64,000 bases of DNA from Phocoenobacter atlanticus subsp. cyclopteri (GCF_018343795.1 NZ_CP074346.1:1674001-1738000); one strand, 5' to 3'. Counted from the stretch's first letter, positions 34,247 to 45,024 are shown. Notes: generated from the letters alone by a model not told the origin. Program-made: numbers and translations.

Positions 34247-35158
34247 CTATTTTTCCAAAGGCCACAACCAAGCTGCCCCTCGAACCCCACTAGAATCACC
34301 GTGCATTGCTTTTTTGATCGGTGTTTGGAATTCTCGACCAAAGATATAATCATTCATTAAGCGTGGTACGTTGGTATATAAACGTTCAATATTACATACC
34401 CCACCCGCAAAGATAACCACATCAGGATCTAATACATTAATGTATTCCGCCAATGATTTTGCCAAACGTCTTTCATAAGCTTGCAGAGATTGTTCCGCAA
34501 TCGGATCGCCTTGTTCAGAAAGTTGAACAATTTCATTCCCTTTTAAACGAGTGCCTGAGCGTCTTTCATAATCAGCACATAAGCCTGTCCCTGAAATAAA
34601 TTGCTCAATACACCCAGCTCGACCACAATGACAAGCTTTACTTTCCATTACTGCTTTTTCTTCGTCATCTTGCCAAGGTAATGGATTATGTCCCCACTCT
34701 CCACCAATACCATTAGCACCATTATGAGGTTTGCCATTGATCACGATACCTGAACCACAGCCAGTACCTAAAATTAAGGCAAGAACAATATCTTTCCCAG
34801 CCCCTGCTCCATCTGTTGCTTCTGAAACTGTCATACAGTTAGCATCGTTAGCAATACGAATTTCACGTCCTAATAATTTTTCTAAATCTTTATCTAAATA
34901 TTGCCCATTCAACCACGTAGAATTAGCATTTTTTACTTTACCCGTAAACGGAGAAATTGTCCCTGGGATACCCATTCCTACCGTACCCGTTTGCCCTGTT
35001 GCTACTTCGGCATCATCAACTAAACCTTTAATTGCTTGCAATGTATCTGGATAAGAGCCTTGTGGTGTTGGTACACGTTTTCTAAATAACTCTTCACCTT
35101 GATCCGATAGGGCAATTACTTCAATTTTTGTACCACCTAAATCAATCCCAATTCGCAT
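34247..35158 (-). CDS. mak: ROK-family fructokinase (Mak-type)
   Basis: A 303-residue sugar kinase. The start [19 protein letters not shown] carries the phosphate-1 motif. [23 protein letters not shown] and [11 protein letters not shown] (catalytic Asp) follow, then GTGCGSGI and the ROK zinc site GHNPLPW...[10 protein letters not shown]. Ending [18 protein letters not shown] is close to E. coli Mak, which phosphorylates fructose to fructose-6-phosphate. It lies near manA, which shares fructose-6-phosphate as product, so a shared hexose role is plausible. A possible alternative is a glucokinase- or N-acetylhexosamine-specific ROK kinase. Confidence 0.88.
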   Translation of the reverse strand: MRIGIDLGGTKIEVIALSDQGEELFRKRVPTPQGSYPDTLQAIKGLVDDAEVATGQTGTVGMGIPGTISPFTGKVKNANSTWLNGQYLDKDLEKLLGREIRIANDANCMTVSEATDGAGAGKDIVLALILGTGCGSGIVINGKPHNGANGIGGEWGHNPLPWQDDEEKAVMESKACHCGRAGCIEQFISGTGLCADYERRSGTRLKGNEIVQLSEQGDPIAEQSLQAYERRLAKSLAEYINVLDPDVVIFAGGVCNIERLYTNVPRLMNDYIFGREFQTPIKKAMHGDSSGVRGAAWLWPLEK

Positions 35159-35203
35159 AATATTCTCCTTTTGTTCAAATAATTATTCAAAACATTTTAT
35201 CTA

Positions 35204-35261
35204 GTAAGCGGTCACTTTTAGTTTATTTTTTGCAAATTTTTATCACAATCATACCGCTTAC
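35204..35261. repeat. Inverted pair of uptake signal sequences, putative terminator
   Basis: GTAAGCGGT (35204-35212) and ACCGCTTAC (35253-35261) form a perfect 9-base stem around an AT tract with TTTGCAAATTTT, just after the CdaR-like gene. It likely ends that transcript. Confidence 0.6.
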
Positions 35262-35267
35262 CTTAAT

Positions 35268-36059
35268 TTAACATATCGAATATAAAGCAATATAAAGTAA
35301 TACTTTATTTGCTGTATTTGATAAATTAAGTCCTGTAATCTGAGCAATTTTGTTTAATCTATATTCCAAAGAATTACGATGAATATTTAAAATATTCGCT
35401 GTACTCACCGATTGCATATTGTTTTCAAACCACGTAAACAACGTGTTTCTTAGTATGCCGTTTTCGTCTGCCTCTTTTAATTTCTGCATAATACAATCTA
35501 ATTCTTCTTTCTCCCAACCTTGTTTTAATTTCTCAAATAAAATAGGAAGAATAAGCTCCTGATAAATATATATTTTTTTATTAGGGCATCGAATTTTAGC
35601 TGCTTGTAATGTCGCTTTAGCTGTTTGATAAGAAGTGGCTATATGATGAGGATTATATTGTGCCACATAACGACCTATCGCAACAGTGACAGTAAAATGT
35701 GGCTCTTCAATATAATTAATTAACTGTTGCATAGAAGCGATATGTTGTTCCAAATCCCATTTCTCATCACTGTCTAATGCTGGCGTTAATAATACTAATT
35801 GAGAAAGAGATCGTTGAATAACAAGATTTTGCTTATTTTGTGCCATTAACCATTTTTGAATCATTTGAATTCTATCTACCATCACCTCAAGAGAATCACT
35901 CTCCATTTCAATGATACAAGCTATACGAGGAGAAGTTAAATCAATATCTAAATAGTCCGCCCACTTTAGTATTTCAGACGTCATCTCTTTAGAATGTAAT
36001 AACGTTGAAATTAAAGTTTCCGTTAAACAGGTTTTATGGGTAAACATTTTTAAACTCAT
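35268..36059 (-). CDS. CdaR/PucR-type regulator, lacking the diacid-recognition domain
   Basis: A 263-residue protein. The C-terminal 60 residues form a PucR-type helix-turn-helix (TWFENNMQSVSTANILNIHRNSLEYRLNKIAQITGLNL), preceded by a GGDEF-like central domain (about 40-180, SYQTAKATLQAAK). CdaR of E. coli and its Haemophilus homologue are about 385 residues with an N-terminal sugar-diacid-binding domain; here that domain is missing and no room for it exists before manA. The gene may therefore encode a constitutively acting or dead regulator. It is divergent from manA. Confidence 0.72.
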   Translation of the reverse strand: MSLKMFTHKTCLTETLISTLLHSKEMTSEILKWADYLDIDLTSPRIACIIEMESDSLEVMVDRIQMIQKWLMAQNKQNLVIQRSLSQLVLLTPALDSDEKWDLEQHIASMQQLINYIEEPHFTVTVAIGRYVAQYNPHHIATSYQTAKATLQAAKIRCPNKKIYIYQELILPILFEKLKQGWEKEELDCIMQKLKEADENGILRNTLFTWFENNMQSVSTANILNIHRNSLEYRLNKIAQITGLNLSNTANKVLLYIALYSIC

Positions 36060-36140
36060 ATGATGGAATAATAGGCAGATTATATTATATAATCAGATTA
36101 AATACAGAAAATTAATATATTTATTTATAAGGTAAATATT

Positions 36141-37325
36141 ATGAGTGATCTTTTATTTAAACTGAATAATGTTATTCAAAATTACGCTTGGGGAAGTAAA
36201 ACATCGTTAAATCAGTTATTTGACATTCCTAATCCTGATAACAAACCTCAAGCAGAACTATGGATGGGAGCACACCCAAATGGCTGCTCTAAAAATGCAG
36301 AAACTGGGGAGTTGCTCTCAACACTAATTAACCAGAATATTGCAAATTTTTTAGGTAATCGTACCGCTTCACAATTTGGAGAATTACCTTTTTTATTTAA
36401 AGTATTATGTGCAGAAGAACCACTCTCTATTCAAGTTCACCCTAATAAAAAGAAAGCTGAATTGGGTTTTGCTAAAGAAAATGAAAAAGGGATCGACTTA
36501 AAAGCCCCTAATCGTAATTATAAAGATCCTAATCACAAGCCTGAACTCGTGTATGCCTTGACCCCTTACAAAGCAATGAATGGATTTCGCCCTATTGAGC
36601 AAATCATTAGTTTGTTTAAAGAAGCTAACCTACTGAGCCTTAAAAAAGAAATTTCAGCCTTAAAACAATCACAAAATAGTGAAGGATTAAAACGCTTTTT
36701 CAGTGCCATTATGTCATTAAATAATGAACAAAAAGACCAAATCTTAACAGAACTTTATACTCAACTAGAGAAAGGGGCTAAAACAAAATTAGGCAAAGAG
36801 GCTTTTGATTATATTCAACATTTTCGTCAATATTATGATAATGATATTGGGTTATTATCGCCATTAATGTTAAATACGATTGAACTTCAACCTAACGAAG
36901 CAATGTTTTTATATGCTGAAACACCTCACGCTTATGTACAAGGAACAGGTCTTGAAATTATGGCAAATTCTGACAATGTATTACGTGCAGGTTTAACCCC
37001 TAAATATATTGATGTTGCAGAATTAATTGATAACACAAAATTTGACTCTATTTCACCTGAGAATATCAAAATAGAACCAAATAATAACAATGAATATCCT
37101 ATTCCTGTGCCAGATTTTAAATTTGCAATTATGACGGTAACAGAAAATGTAAAAACACACTCGTTAAACAGTGCGGAAATTTTATTTTGTACAAAAGGGG
37201 AAATTATAATTCACTCTCACAACAAACAAATTATTCTTCACAAGGGAGAATCTGCTTTTATTGGTTACGGTTTAGAAAGTTATCAGTATAGTGGTAAAGG
37301 TTTGATTGCAAGGGCTTACGTATAA
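36141..37325 (+). CDS. manA: Mannose-6-phosphate isomerase, class I
   Basis: A 394-residue zinc enzyme interconverting mannose-6-P and fructose-6-P. Motifs: NYAWGSKTSL, AELWMGAHPNGCS, FLFKVLCAEEPLSIQVHPNK (zinc-binding Gln and His), NHKPELVYALTPYKAMNGFR (Glu ligand) and the signature ETPHAYVQGTGLEIMANSDNVLRAGLTPK. Full length. The short AT-rich divergent spacer with the CdaR-like gene holds its promoter, but no clear operator is visible. Confidence 0.95.
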   Translation: MSDLLFKLNNVIQNYAWGSKTSLNQLFDIPNPDNKPQAELWMGAHPNGCSKNAETGELLSTLINQNIANFLGNRTASQFGELPFLFKVLCAEEPLSIQVHPNKKKAELGFAKENEKGIDLKAPNRNYKDPNHKPELVYALTPYKAMNGFRPIEQIISLFKEANLLSLKKEISALKQSQNSEGLKRFFSAIMSLNNEQKDQILTELYTQLEKGAKTKLGKEAFDYIQHFRQYYDNDIGLLSPLMLNTIELQPNEAMFLYAETPHAYVQGTGLEIMANSDNVLRAGLTPKYIDVAELIDNTKFDSISPENIKIEPNNNNEYPIPVPDFKFAIMTVTENVKTHSLNSAEILFCTKGEIIIHSHNKQIILHKGESAFIGYGLESYQYSGKGLIARAYV

Positions 37326-37498
37326 GTATTTTAAATCACAAAATTAAATGATATAACCAAGGAATTTAAACATTTGCAAAAAATTTAAAGCAAGTGACCG
37401 CTTATTTTTTTATACCAAATGAAAATACTTGTAAAGCCTACCCCAATCCCTTAAAAAATGCGATAATGGTCACCATTTTTGGAAAGTATTGTGGGAAT

Positions 37499-38080
37499 AT
37501 GGTTGATTATCTTTTATTAATTATTAGTACAGCCTTAATTAATAACTTTGTATTAGTAAAGTTTTTAGGGCTTTGCCCTTTTATGGGTGTATCTAAAAAA
37601 ATAGAAACAGCGATTGGTATGGGGTTAGCGACAACCTTTGTGCTAACCGTTGCATCACTTTCTGCCTATTTAATTGAAAGCTATATTCTTGCCCCTTTTA
37701 ATGCACAATTTTTACGAACCCTTGCCTTTATTCTGATTATTGCGGTCGTCGTACAATTAACAGAAATGTTAGTACATAAAACCAGTCCCGCTCTTTATCG
37801 CCTATTAGGTATTTATTTACCCTTAATTACCACAAATTGTGCCGTGTTAGGGGTGGCTCTATTAAATGTGAATTTATCCAACAACCTAGTGGAATCAGTA
37901 TTATATGGTTTTGGTGCAGCAGCGGGTTTTTCATTAGTCTTAGTGTTATTTGCTGCTTTACGTGAACGTTTAGCCGCCGCAGATGTTCCTCATATTTTTC
38001 AAGGATCTTCTATTGCATTAATTACCGCTGGGTTGATGTCCCTTGCCTTTATGGGCTTTACAGGGTTGGTTAAAATCTAA
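37499..38080 (+). CDS. rsxA: Electron transport complex subunit RsxA
   Basis: A 193-residue integral membrane subunit of the Rsx/Rnf ion-pumping ferredoxin/NADH complex, with six hydrophobic segments. The start [19 protein letters not shown] (ATG 37499) is the conserved one; a longer frame from 37394 would run through a USS and add 35 unconserved residues. Motifs [18 protein letters not shown] and [14 protein letters not shown] are typical of RsxA/RsxE (NqrD/NqrE). The stop overlaps the rsxB start (TAATG). Confidence 0.95.
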   Translation: MVDYLLLIISTALINNFVLVKFLGLCPFMGVSKKIETAIGMGLATTFVLTVASLSAYLIESYILAPFNAQFLRTLAFILIIAVVVQLTEMLVHKTSPALYRLLGIYLPLITTNCAVLGVALLNVNLSNNLVESVLYGFGAAAGFSLVLVLFAALRERLAAADVPHIFQGSSIALITAGLMSLAFMGFTGLVKI

Positions 38081-38676
38081 TGCTGACCTATTATGTTATC
38101 GCCATTTTAACCATTATTGCTCTTATTGTAGGGGCTGTACTTGGTTACGCCTCAATAAAATTAAAGGTTAAAGCCGATCCTATTGTTGAAAAAATTGATG
38201 CAATCCTGCCTCAAAGTCAATGTGCTCAATGTGGTTATCCAGGCTGTAAGCCTTATGCGGAGGCGATTGCCAACGGCGATGATATTACGAAATGTATACC
38301 AGGTGGACCTCCTTTAGTTATTAAAATAGCTGATTTAATGGGCGTTGAACCGCCAGAAATGGAAGGTGAAGCACCAGAAGAAATGGTGGCATTTATTGAA
38401 GAAGATATGTGTATTGGTTGTACTAAGTGTATTCAGGCTTGCCCTGTTGATGCGATTATTGGTACAAATAAAGCAATGCACACCATTATCCCTGAGTTAT
38501 GTACTGGCTGTGAGCTTTGTGTTGCACCTTGTCCAACGGATTGTATTAAAATGATAAAATCAAAACAAGCAACACCAAAAAGAAATTGGACACTGGATGA
38601 AAACTTGATTATTCCTATTGTCAATACCACAGAAATACAAAAGAGAATAGTGGTGGGAGGCGATAATGAAAAATGA
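38080..38676 (+). CDS. rsxB: Electron transport complex subunit RsxB (ferredoxin-type)
   Basis: A 198-residue iron-sulfur protein with one N-terminal membrane anchor (4-24). A cysteine-rich FeS domain has [19 protein letters not shown]. Two [4Fe-4S] ferredoxin motifs follow ([16 protein letters not shown] and [16 protein letters not shown]). It passes electrons within the Rsx complex that, in E. coli, reduces SoxR. It overlaps rsxA and rsxC. Confidence 0.96.
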   Translation: MLTYYVIAILTIIALIVGAVLGYASIKLKVKADPIVEKIDAILPQSQCAQCGYPGCKPYAEAIANGDDITKCIPGGPPLVIKIADLMGVEPPEMEGEAPEEMVAFIEEDMCIGCTKCIQACPVDAIIGTNKAMHTIIPELCTGCELCVAPCPTDCIKMIKSKQATPKRNWTLDENLIIPIVNTTEIQKRIVVGGDNEK

Positions 38677-40726
38677 TGCAGTAAGTCGTATCCGCCAAAA
38701 TAAACTGTGGGATTTCCCGGGTGGCATACATCCCCCAGAAATGAAATCGCAATCAAATCAAACGCCTATTAAACGTTTGCCATTGCCAAGCCATTTTTAT
38801 GTACCAGTAGTGCAGCATTCTGGTTCTGCGGGGGACTTGAGCGTTAAAGAGGGAGATAAAGTTTTAAAAGGACAACCTTTAACTCAAGGTGAGAATTTTA
38901 GACAATTACCTGTTCACTCTCCAACATCAGGACGAGTGATTGCTATTGGTGAACATATTTCAACCAACATCAATGCGTCACCTGAATTAACGGTGGTTAT
39001 TCAAGCAGATGGTGAAGATAAATGGTGTGAGCGTTGCCCCATCACTGATTACACTCAATATGATAGCGGTACGATTATTGATAAAATTTACCAAAAAGGT
39101 GTTGCAGGGTTAGGTGGCGCAGTATTTTCAACCTCATCAAAATTACATTATGCGGATACTCGCTGTGAACTGTTGATTATCAATGGTGCAGAGTGTGAGC
39201 CTTATATCACCTGTGATGATCGTTTAATGCAGGATTATACCGCTGAAATGATTGAAGGCATTGAGATTTTACAATATGTATTACAACCTCAAGAAGTGGT
39301 GATTGCGATTGAAGATAATAAACCCAACGCCATTAAAGCGGTACGATCTGCCTTAAAAAATGCAAAAAATATTCAACTGCGTGTTATACCAACTAAATAT
39401 CCATCAGGATCATCGGATCAGCTAGTCCAAGTTTTAACAGGACTTGAAATTCCACAAAGCAAACGTACGATTGAAATGGGCATTGTTATGCACAATGTGG
39501 GAACGGCTTATGCCGTAAAACGTGCGGTGATAGATGATGAAGCCTTGATTGAACGAGTCGTCACCTTAACAGGTAATCGTATTGGGCAAAAAGGCAATGT
39601 GTGGGCGAGATTAGGTACACCATTAAATTATTTATTGGAACAAGTACAATTTGAAGAAAGCAAATGTTTCCCCGTTTTGATTGGTGGACCTTTAATGGGC
39701 TTTAGTGTGCCAACATTACAAGTGCCAGTAACCAAAACCGTAAACTGTGTGATTGCGCCTAATGTGGATGAATATAGTGATGAAGAGTTAGAGCGTAATT
39801 GTATCCGTTGTTCAATTTGCTCTGATGCCTGTCCGATTGGTTTGTTACCACAACAACTATATTGGCATTCTCGAGCTAAAGATCACGATAAAGCAAAAGC
39901 TTATAATTTGGATGCCTGTATTGAATGTGGAATTTGTGCTTTTGTCTGTCCGAGTAATATTCCGTTGGTACAATATTTTAGAGATGAAAAAGCCGAAATT
40001 GCTGAAATTGAGCGAAAAGAAAAACAAGCACTTGAAGCAAAACAACGCTTTGAAGCTCGTGAAGCTCGCTTACAAAAAGAAAAAGAAGCACGAGAAAAAC
40101 GTATTCAAGAAGCGGCTGATAAACGTCGTGAACAGATATCAAAACAGCAGGGAGAAGATCCTGTTCAAGCGGCTCTCGCTCGCTTAAAATCAAAAAAAGA
40201 GCAAGCTCAAAAAGTAGAAATTAAAGCGATTAAAACAACGATTGCAGGTGAGCCAGATAACAGTGAGTTAATGGCACTACGCAAAGCTAGACGCTTAGCC
40301 AAACAGCAACAAGCGGTGACTTCTGAGCAACAATTTGCAAAAAATGAAACTTCACAAACAGAACAAGATCCTCGTAAACTGGCCGTTGCACAAGCCTTAG
40401 CAAGAGCCAAAGCGAAAAAAGAGGCTCAACAAAAAGAACAGCAAGCGGTCACTTCTGAGCAACAATCTGCAAAAACAGGCACGACACAAACAGAACAAGA
40501 CCCTCGTAAACTTGCCGTCGCACAAGCGATAGCAAGAGCTAAAGCAAAAAAAGAGGCTCAACAAAAAGAGCAACAAGCGGTCACTTCTGAACAACAATTT
40601 GCAACAACAGATACTGCAAAAACAGAACAAGATCCTCGTAAACTTGCCGTCGCACAAGCGATAGCAAGAGCCAAAGCCAAAAAAGAGGCACAACAGAATA
40701 ATCAAAAGGAAGATAATAATGTTTAA
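38666..40726 (+). CDS. rsxC: Electron transport complex subunit RsxC with C-terminal repeat tail
   Basis: A 686-residue peripheral NADH/FMN subunit. Residues 1-430 hold the NqrF-like FMN/NADH-binding region ([32 protein letters not shown]) and two [4Fe-4S] motifs ([15 protein letters not shown] and [17 protein letters not shown]). The C-terminal 240 residues are a charged Ala/Lys/Glu/Gln coiled-coil-like tail. That tail includes three near-identical 44-residue units (about 549-680), each containing [10 protein letters not shown] and [12 protein letters not shown]-terminal repeat tails are common in RsxC of enterics and Pasteurellaceae. It overlaps rsxB and rsxD. Confidence 0.95.
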   Translation: MKNDAVSRIRQNKLWDFPGGIHPPEMKSQSNQTPIKRLPLPSHFYVPVVQHSGSAGDLSVKEGDKVLKGQPLTQGENFRQLPVHSPTSGRVIAIGEHISTNINASPELTVVIQADGEDKWCERCPITDYTQYDSGTIIDKIYQKGVAGLGGAVFSTSSKLHYADTRCELLIINGAECEPYITCDDRLMQDYTAEMIEGIEILQYVLQPQEVVIAIEDNKPNAIKAVRSALKNAKNIQLRVIPTKYPSGSSDQLVQVLTGLEIPQSKRTIEMGIVMHNVGTAYAVKRAVIDDEALIERVVTLTGNRIGQKGNVWARLGTPLNYLLEQVQFEESKCFPVLIGGPLMGFSVPTLQVPVTKTVNCVIAPNVDEYSDEELERNCIRCSICSDACPIGLLPQQLYWHSRAKDHDKAKAYNLDACIECGICAFVCPSNIPLVQYFRDEKAEIAEIERKEKQALEAKQRFEAREARLQKEKEAREKRIQEAADKRREQISKQQGEDPVQAALARLKSKKEQAQKVEIKAIKTTIAGEPDNSELMALRKARRLAKQQQAVTSEQQFAKNETSQTEQDPRKLAVAQALARAKAKKEAQQKEQQAVTSEQQSAKTGTTQTEQDPRKLAVAQAIARAKAKKEAQQKEQQAVTSEQQFATTDTAKTEQDPRKLAVAQAIARAKAKKEAQQNNQKEDNNV
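40310..40705 (+). repeat. Three 132-bp tandem repeats in rsxC, each with an uptake signal
   Basis: Units begin at CAAGCGGT in 40310, 40442 and 40574, an exact 132-bp period that preserves the frame (44 codons). Each unit opens with a USS (CAAGCGGTnACTTCTGA, then a TTTGCAA or TCTGCAA block) encoding QAVTSEQQ. Units differ at a few positions. Confidence 0.9.
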
Positions 40727-41816
40727 GATGGCAAGCTCTCCACATACTCACTCCAGCAATCTCACTGCAAAATTTATGCTATGGGTAATGGGGGCGATGT
40801 TACCTGCATTGGCAGTGCAGTGTTACTATTTTGGTTATGGTGTACTTATTCAAATAAGTATTGCATTGAGTTTGGCAACTTTCATTGAATTAGCTGTTGC
40901 AAAATTACGTCATAAACCCACCGCTTATTATTTAGCAGATTTGACGGGGTTAGTCACAGCAATGATGTTGGCAATGGCAATTCCACCTTATGCACCTTAC
41001 TGGATTATTGTGATTGGAACCTTAGCGGCATTGTTGTTAGCGAAACATTGTTATGGTGGTTTGGGGCAAAATATTTTTAATCCTGCAATGGTAGGCTATG
41101 CGTTGTTGTTAGTTTCTTTTCCAGTACAAATGACTTCGTGGGCAGTGCCTGTTGAACTATTGAAACATTCCCTTAATTTTAGTGATCATTTATCGTTAGT
41201 TTTCTCAGGGGTGACTACTCAAGGTATTGATTTGTACCAATTAATTAGTCAAGTTGATGGTATTTCTCAAGCAACGCCATTAGACAGTGCAAAAACCTTT
41301 TATGCTAGTTTATGTTCTGATTGTAATCCTGATGTCGCTTATTATGATCTTGTAAAATCGCCAATTTTTATTAAAGGAAGTTGGTATGTTGCACAAGGCT
41401 GGTGGCAAGTAAATGTGGCATTTTTATTGGGTGGATTGGTGTTACTCTATAAACGTATTATTCATTGGCAAATTCCTGTTGCAATGTTAAGTGTGTTCAC
41501 GTTGTGTGCATTCTTAACTGATATGCTCCTTGCTGATTTGACTTCTCACTTAAGTTTTTATGCTCAATTACTCAGTGGAGCAATGATGTTCGGGGCGTTT
41601 TTTATTGCAACGGATCCTGTCACTGCCTCTACTACTCCTCAAGGTAAGTTAATTTTTGGAGCCTTGATTGGGTTATTACTTTATATCATTCGTTATTATG
41701 GAAATTACCCTGATGCCGTTGCATTTTCTGTTTTACTAGCAAATATTTGTGTTCCATTAATAGATCATTATACTCAACCACGTTTATATGGCACTAAATT
41801 AGGGAAAAGGAGATAA
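40719..41816 (+). CDS. rsxD: Electron transport complex subunit RsxD
   Basis: A 365-residue polytopic membrane subunit (NqrB family) with about nine to ten hydrophobic segments. Phrases [43 protein letters not shown] and [22 protein letters not shown] are diagnostic. The loop [11 protein letters not shown] is the likely covalent-FMN region. It starts eight bases inside rsxC; a second ATG three codons in is also possible. Confidence 0.95.
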   Translation: MFKMASSPHTHSSNLTAKFMLWVMGAMLPALAVQCYYFGYGVLIQISIALSLATFIELAVAKLRHKPTAYYLADLTGLVTAMMLAMAIPPYAPYWIIVIGTLAALLLAKHCYGGLGQNIFNPAMVGYALLLVSFPVQMTSWAVPVELLKHSLNFSDHLSLVFSGVTTQGIDLYQLISQVDGISQATPLDSAKTFYASLCSDCNPDVAYYDLVKSPIFIKGSWYVAQGWWQVNVAFLLGGLVLLYKRIIHWQIPVAMLSVFTLCAFLTDMLLADLTSHLSFYAQLLSGAMMFGAFFIATDPVTASTTPQGKLIFGALIGLLLYIIRYYGNYPDAVAFSVLLANICVPLIDHYTQPRLYGTKLGKRR

Positions 41817-41817
41817 G

Positions 41818-42543
41818 ATGAAACCGTTTAATATTTCAATGCGTTATGCTTTTATCTTAGCAACGGTTGCATTGGTTTGTACTTCTTTTTCTGTGGGTAT
41901 TTATTGGCTGACAAAAGATAAAATTGATAATGTTATCGCACAGCAACAGCGTCAATTTTTAAATGAAGTTATTCCTCACAACATAATGGATAATGATATT
42001 TTAGCCACTTGTAAAAAAATACAATTAGCAGACTATCCTTTCTTAAATAGAATATATTTTGCAAAAAAAAGGAATAAAGTGACCGCTTATGCTATTCAAA
42101 GTACCGCACCCAATGGCTATGCTGGTGATATTGTATTACTGGAAGGCTTTCAACTTGATCGTTTAGAAAAAAGTGTAAAAGTACTAGGCGTACGAGTATT
42201 AACTCATAATGAAACACCGGGATTGGGAGATAAAATTGATATTAGAATATCAGATTGGATCCTCTCCTTTAATGGAAAAAAACTCAGTTTAAATGAGATT
42301 TCCGAAAATAAATACGGTGGTAAATATGATCAACTGACAGGAGCAACATTAACGGCCTATCTGTTAGAAAATAATGAAAAACAGTGGTTCGTTAAGAAAG
42401 ATGGCGGTACTTTTGATCAGTTTACTGGTGCGACAGTTACACCAAGAGCGGTAGTTAATAATGTACGAGAAAGTGCGAAGTGGTTTGTAACAACCTTACT
42501 GTTGCAACCCAAATTAATTAGAACATTTCCAGATTGTAATTAG
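41818..42543 (+). CDS. rsxG: Electron transport complex subunit RsxG with duplicated flavinylation-like motif
   Basis: A 241-residue membrane-anchored periplasmic flavoprotein (NqrC family) with one N-terminal transmembrane segment (12-32) and an FMN-binding domain ([26 protein letters not shown]). RsxG normally has one covalent-FMN site of the form D-x-x-(S/T)-G-A-T. Here there are two, 29 residues apart: [10 protein letters not shown] (Asp171-Thr177) and [18 protein letters not shown] (Asp200-Thr206). The second is the canonical one; the first lies in an extra segment that makes the protein longer than usual (about 206). The remainder is intact. Confidence 0.93.
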   Translation: MKPFNISMRYAFILATVALVCTSFSVGIYWLTKDKIDNVIAQQQRQFLNEVIPHNIMDNDILATCKKIQLADYPFLNRIYFAKKRNKVTAYAIQSTAPNGYAGDIVLLEGFQLDRLEKSVKVLGVRVLTHNETPGLGDKIDIRISDWILSFNGKKLSLNEISENKYGGKYDQLTGATLTAYLLENNEKQWFVKKDGGTFDQFTGATVTPRAVVNNVRESAKWFVTTLLLQPKLIRTFPDCN

Positions 42544-42551
42544 GAATAAAA

Positions 42552-43241
42552 ATGACAGAAAATCAAATTCCCATTAAACAAATTGAAGATACACCAGCCC
42601 CCTCTTCAGAATGGAAAAAATTACTCAAAGATGGTGTGTGGAAAAATAATGGTGCATTAGTACAATTATTAGGATTATGCCCTTTATTGGCAGTATCTAA
42701 TAACGTGACTAATGCCTTAGGCTTAGGAATAGCAACCTTAATGGTGTTAATTTGTACTAACACCCTTGTTTCACTGTTCAAAAAATTTACGCCTCACGAT
42801 ATCCGTATTCCTATTTACGTAATGATTATTGCCACAATGGTAACAGCGGCTCAATTATTGATGAATGCTTTCGCTTATCCTATTTATCAATCTCTGGGTA
42901 TTTTTATTCCATTGATAGTGACTAATTGTATTGTAATTGGGCGAGCTGAAGCCTATGCCTCTAAAAACTCGGTTATACACTCTGCTTTCGATGGCTTTGC
43001 AATGGGATTAGGAATGACCATTGTGTTAGTGGTATTAGGTGCGATGCGTGAGTTAATCGGCAGAGGCACCTTATTTGATGGTTTAGATCTATTGCTGGGT
43101 GACTGGGCAAAGGGATTACGTTTAGATATTTTTAATTTTGACTCAGGTTTATTACTCGCAGTACTTCCGCCCGGTGCATTTATTGGGTTAGGGATTTTAC
43201 TTGCTGGAAAAAATTGGATAGAAAAAAATGGTAAAAAATGA
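42552..43241 (+). CDS. rsxE: Electron transport complex subunit RsxE
   Basis: A 229-residue polytopic membrane subunit, paralogue of RsxA (NqrD family). Motifs: [73 protein letters not shown] and [18 protein letters not shown]. Last gene of rsxABCDGE. In many relatives nth follows; here the two-partner secretion island begins instead. Confidence 0.96.
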   Translation: MTENQIPIKQIEDTPAPSSEWKKLLKDGVWKNNGALVQLLGLCPLLAVSNNVTNALGLGIATLMVLICTNTLVSLFKKFTPHDIRIPIYVMIIATMVTAAQLLMNAFAYPIYQSLGIFIPLIVTNCIVIGRAEAYASKNSVIHSAFDGFAMGLGMTIVLVVLGAMRELIGRGTLFDGLDLLLGDWAKGLRLDIFNFDSGLLLAVLPPGAFIGLGILLAGKNWIEKNGKK

Positions 43242-43284
43242 GTAAAATCATACCGCTATCCTAGTTCTTACACATCAAATCAAG

Positions 43285-45024
43285 CTAATAAAAAATAGAA
43301 ACTTTAAAGCCAGTTACTAAATCTTTCTTAATTTTTTTAGGAGCTTTAATACCATATCCAATAAAAGCATCTAATGAGAGATGAGAACCAAATATTTTTA
43401 CTCCTAGTGTTGAGCCTGCTAAGCTTTTTCCAGCTAAATGCCGAGTACTTTCACCACTAACAAAGCCATAATCTAGTGTAAGATATGGCATTAATGTTAT
43501 ATTTTTTATACTTGATAAACGTACCAAGCGCCCCAGTTCTTGTTGAACAACTAACCCTTTTTCACCTGATAAACTATACTCTCCATCAAAACCTCGTACA
43601 GAATAACGACCACCAATACTTAAGAGATCTTGTGGTATCAAATGATGGCGACTATATTGTCCAAATATATTAATTTTATATTGATAAGGTTGATTTAATA
43701 ACTGAAACGGATATTGCCAACTTGCGTTTATTGACCAAATACTAGGTTTAGACTCAACGTTGCTGACATAGCTTTCTGGGGCTGGTATAGCAGAAAAAGC
43801 GCCTGTACCATGTTGATATTTTATCCCAAACTTTATATCCCCTAATTTAGTTTGATATTGATGTTGTAACCCAAAGCTCCAAGCAAAAGATTTGCGACGT
43901 TGAACTTCAATTTCTTCATCATCAAAAAAATTCTGTGATTTTTTATAATAGCCGCCAAGGGTCATAGATGTTTTTAATTCACTATTTCTATATAAAATAC
44001 GTTGTAGTTCTACTTGCTCCTGAATAGTTTTACCGCTATAAACAATATCATTATTTAACCCTATAAGCGTTTGATGGAAGTTATGATTACTATGGCTGAA
44101 AGACAACATCCAATTTTTAATTGGTAATGTATAGCCTACATAAAAGTTACTTGAATTAGATTTGGTTTGTGTATGATTCCATTGTTCAATGGTGTGTGAA
44201 TAAGACAAATCTAATACATCATTTATATTTAATGGATTATCTACGACACTGGAGAATGTTGCCTTATATTTCCCTGTATCTTTACTTCCTGAATCATCAA
44301 TATTTACATTAAAATGTAGCGGGAAGGTTCTTTTATAATTGAGTATAAAATCACTAATACCATTATCAGGATCACTATTTTCATTGATAGATGGAATAAC
44401 TTGAATATTAACATTGGCTGATTGAGGTAAACGTAAGTTTTCTAAACTTGTTTCAATATCTCTTAAATTAATAATATCACCACTTTTTAATGTTAATGCA
44501 TTATAAGTCGTCACTTTCTTTGTTGAATGATTGCTCATTAAGATATTATTTAAGCGCCCTGGAATAATGGTAATGACCAAATTGCCTGTCGTTAAATCTT
44601 GTGACTGAATTATGGCTTGAGAGGTTATATAACCTTGTTCTAATAGCTTATTTTGAATACTACGAGAAATTTGGTTTAATCCTTGCAGCCCAATGCATTG
44701 ACCGATAATACTATATTTCCCTTTTCTTAAATGGCTAATACTATCAATAAAAGTGCTTCGAGCATCATTAGGTGTTTTTATTTGCAACTCATTAATAATA
44801 AAACAGGGTGTTTCATTTTCTACAATTTTATCAATATTTGTTTGTATTTCTTGTTTTAATGGTGTAAATGGTCGAGATTTTTGTGCTGTAAGCTGCTCAA
44901 TATGTTGTTTAAATTGTTGATATTGAGTTTGGTTAATTTCATTTATATTTTTGGCATAAGCATCTGTTACCAAAGAGAATGCGATTAAAAATAATGCAGT
45001 ATTAAATAGATTTCCTACCTTCAT
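43285..45024 (-). CDS. TpsB/CdiB-type outer-membrane transporter (two-partner secretion)
   Basis: A 579-residue Omp85-superfamily protein that exports the TpsA exoprotein across the outer membrane. Signal peptide about residues 1-24 (LFLIAFSLVTDAYA). Two POTRA domains (about 75-230), with CFIINELQIKTPND and GYITSQAIIQSQDLTTGNLVI in the first. A 16-strand-type barrel follows, with the conserved plug-contact motif RYSVRGFDGEYSLSG (about residue 475), ending with a C-terminal aromatic (VSIFY). It is divergent from its presumed substrate gene, sharing a 149-bp AT-rich spacer with a Fur-like box. Most cdiBAI operons are co-directional, so this order is notable. Confidence 0.9.
   Translation of the reverse strand: MKVGNLFNTALFLIAFSLVTDAYAKNINEINQTQYQQFKQHIEQLTAQKSRPFTPLKQEIQTNIDKIVENETPCFIINELQIKTPNDARSTFIDSISHLRKGKYSIIGQCIGLQGLNQISRSIQNKLLEQGYITSQAIIQSQDLTTGNLVITIIPGRLNNILMSNHSTKKVTTYNALTLKSGDIINLRDIETSLENLRLPQSANVNIQVIPSINENSDPDNGISDFILNYKRTFPLHFNVNIDDSGSKDTGKYKATFSSVVDNPLNINDVLDLSYSHTIEQWNHTQTKSNSSNFYVGYTLPIKNWMLSFSHSNHNFHQTLIGLNNDIVYSGKTIQEQVELQRILYRNSELKTSMTLGGYYKKSQNFFDDEEIEVQRRKSFAWSFGLQHQYQTKLGDIKFGIKYQHGTGAFSAIPAPESYVSNVESKPSIWSINASWQYPFQLLNQPYQYKINIFGQYSRHHLIPQDLLSIGGRYSVRGFDGEYSLSGEKGLVVQQELGRLVRLSSIKNITLMPYLTLDYGFVSGESTRHLAGKSLAGSTLGVKIFGSHLSLDAFIGYGIKAPKKIKKDLVTGFKVSIFY

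Noticed and set aside
37394-37498. Extended N-terminus for RsxA
   Set aside because: The extra 35 codons run through an uptake signal and spacer; the conserved family start is MVDYLLLI at 37499.
40310-40705. CRISPR-like array because of regular 132-bp repeats
   Set aside because: The repeats are contiguous, in frame within rsxC and without unique spacers.
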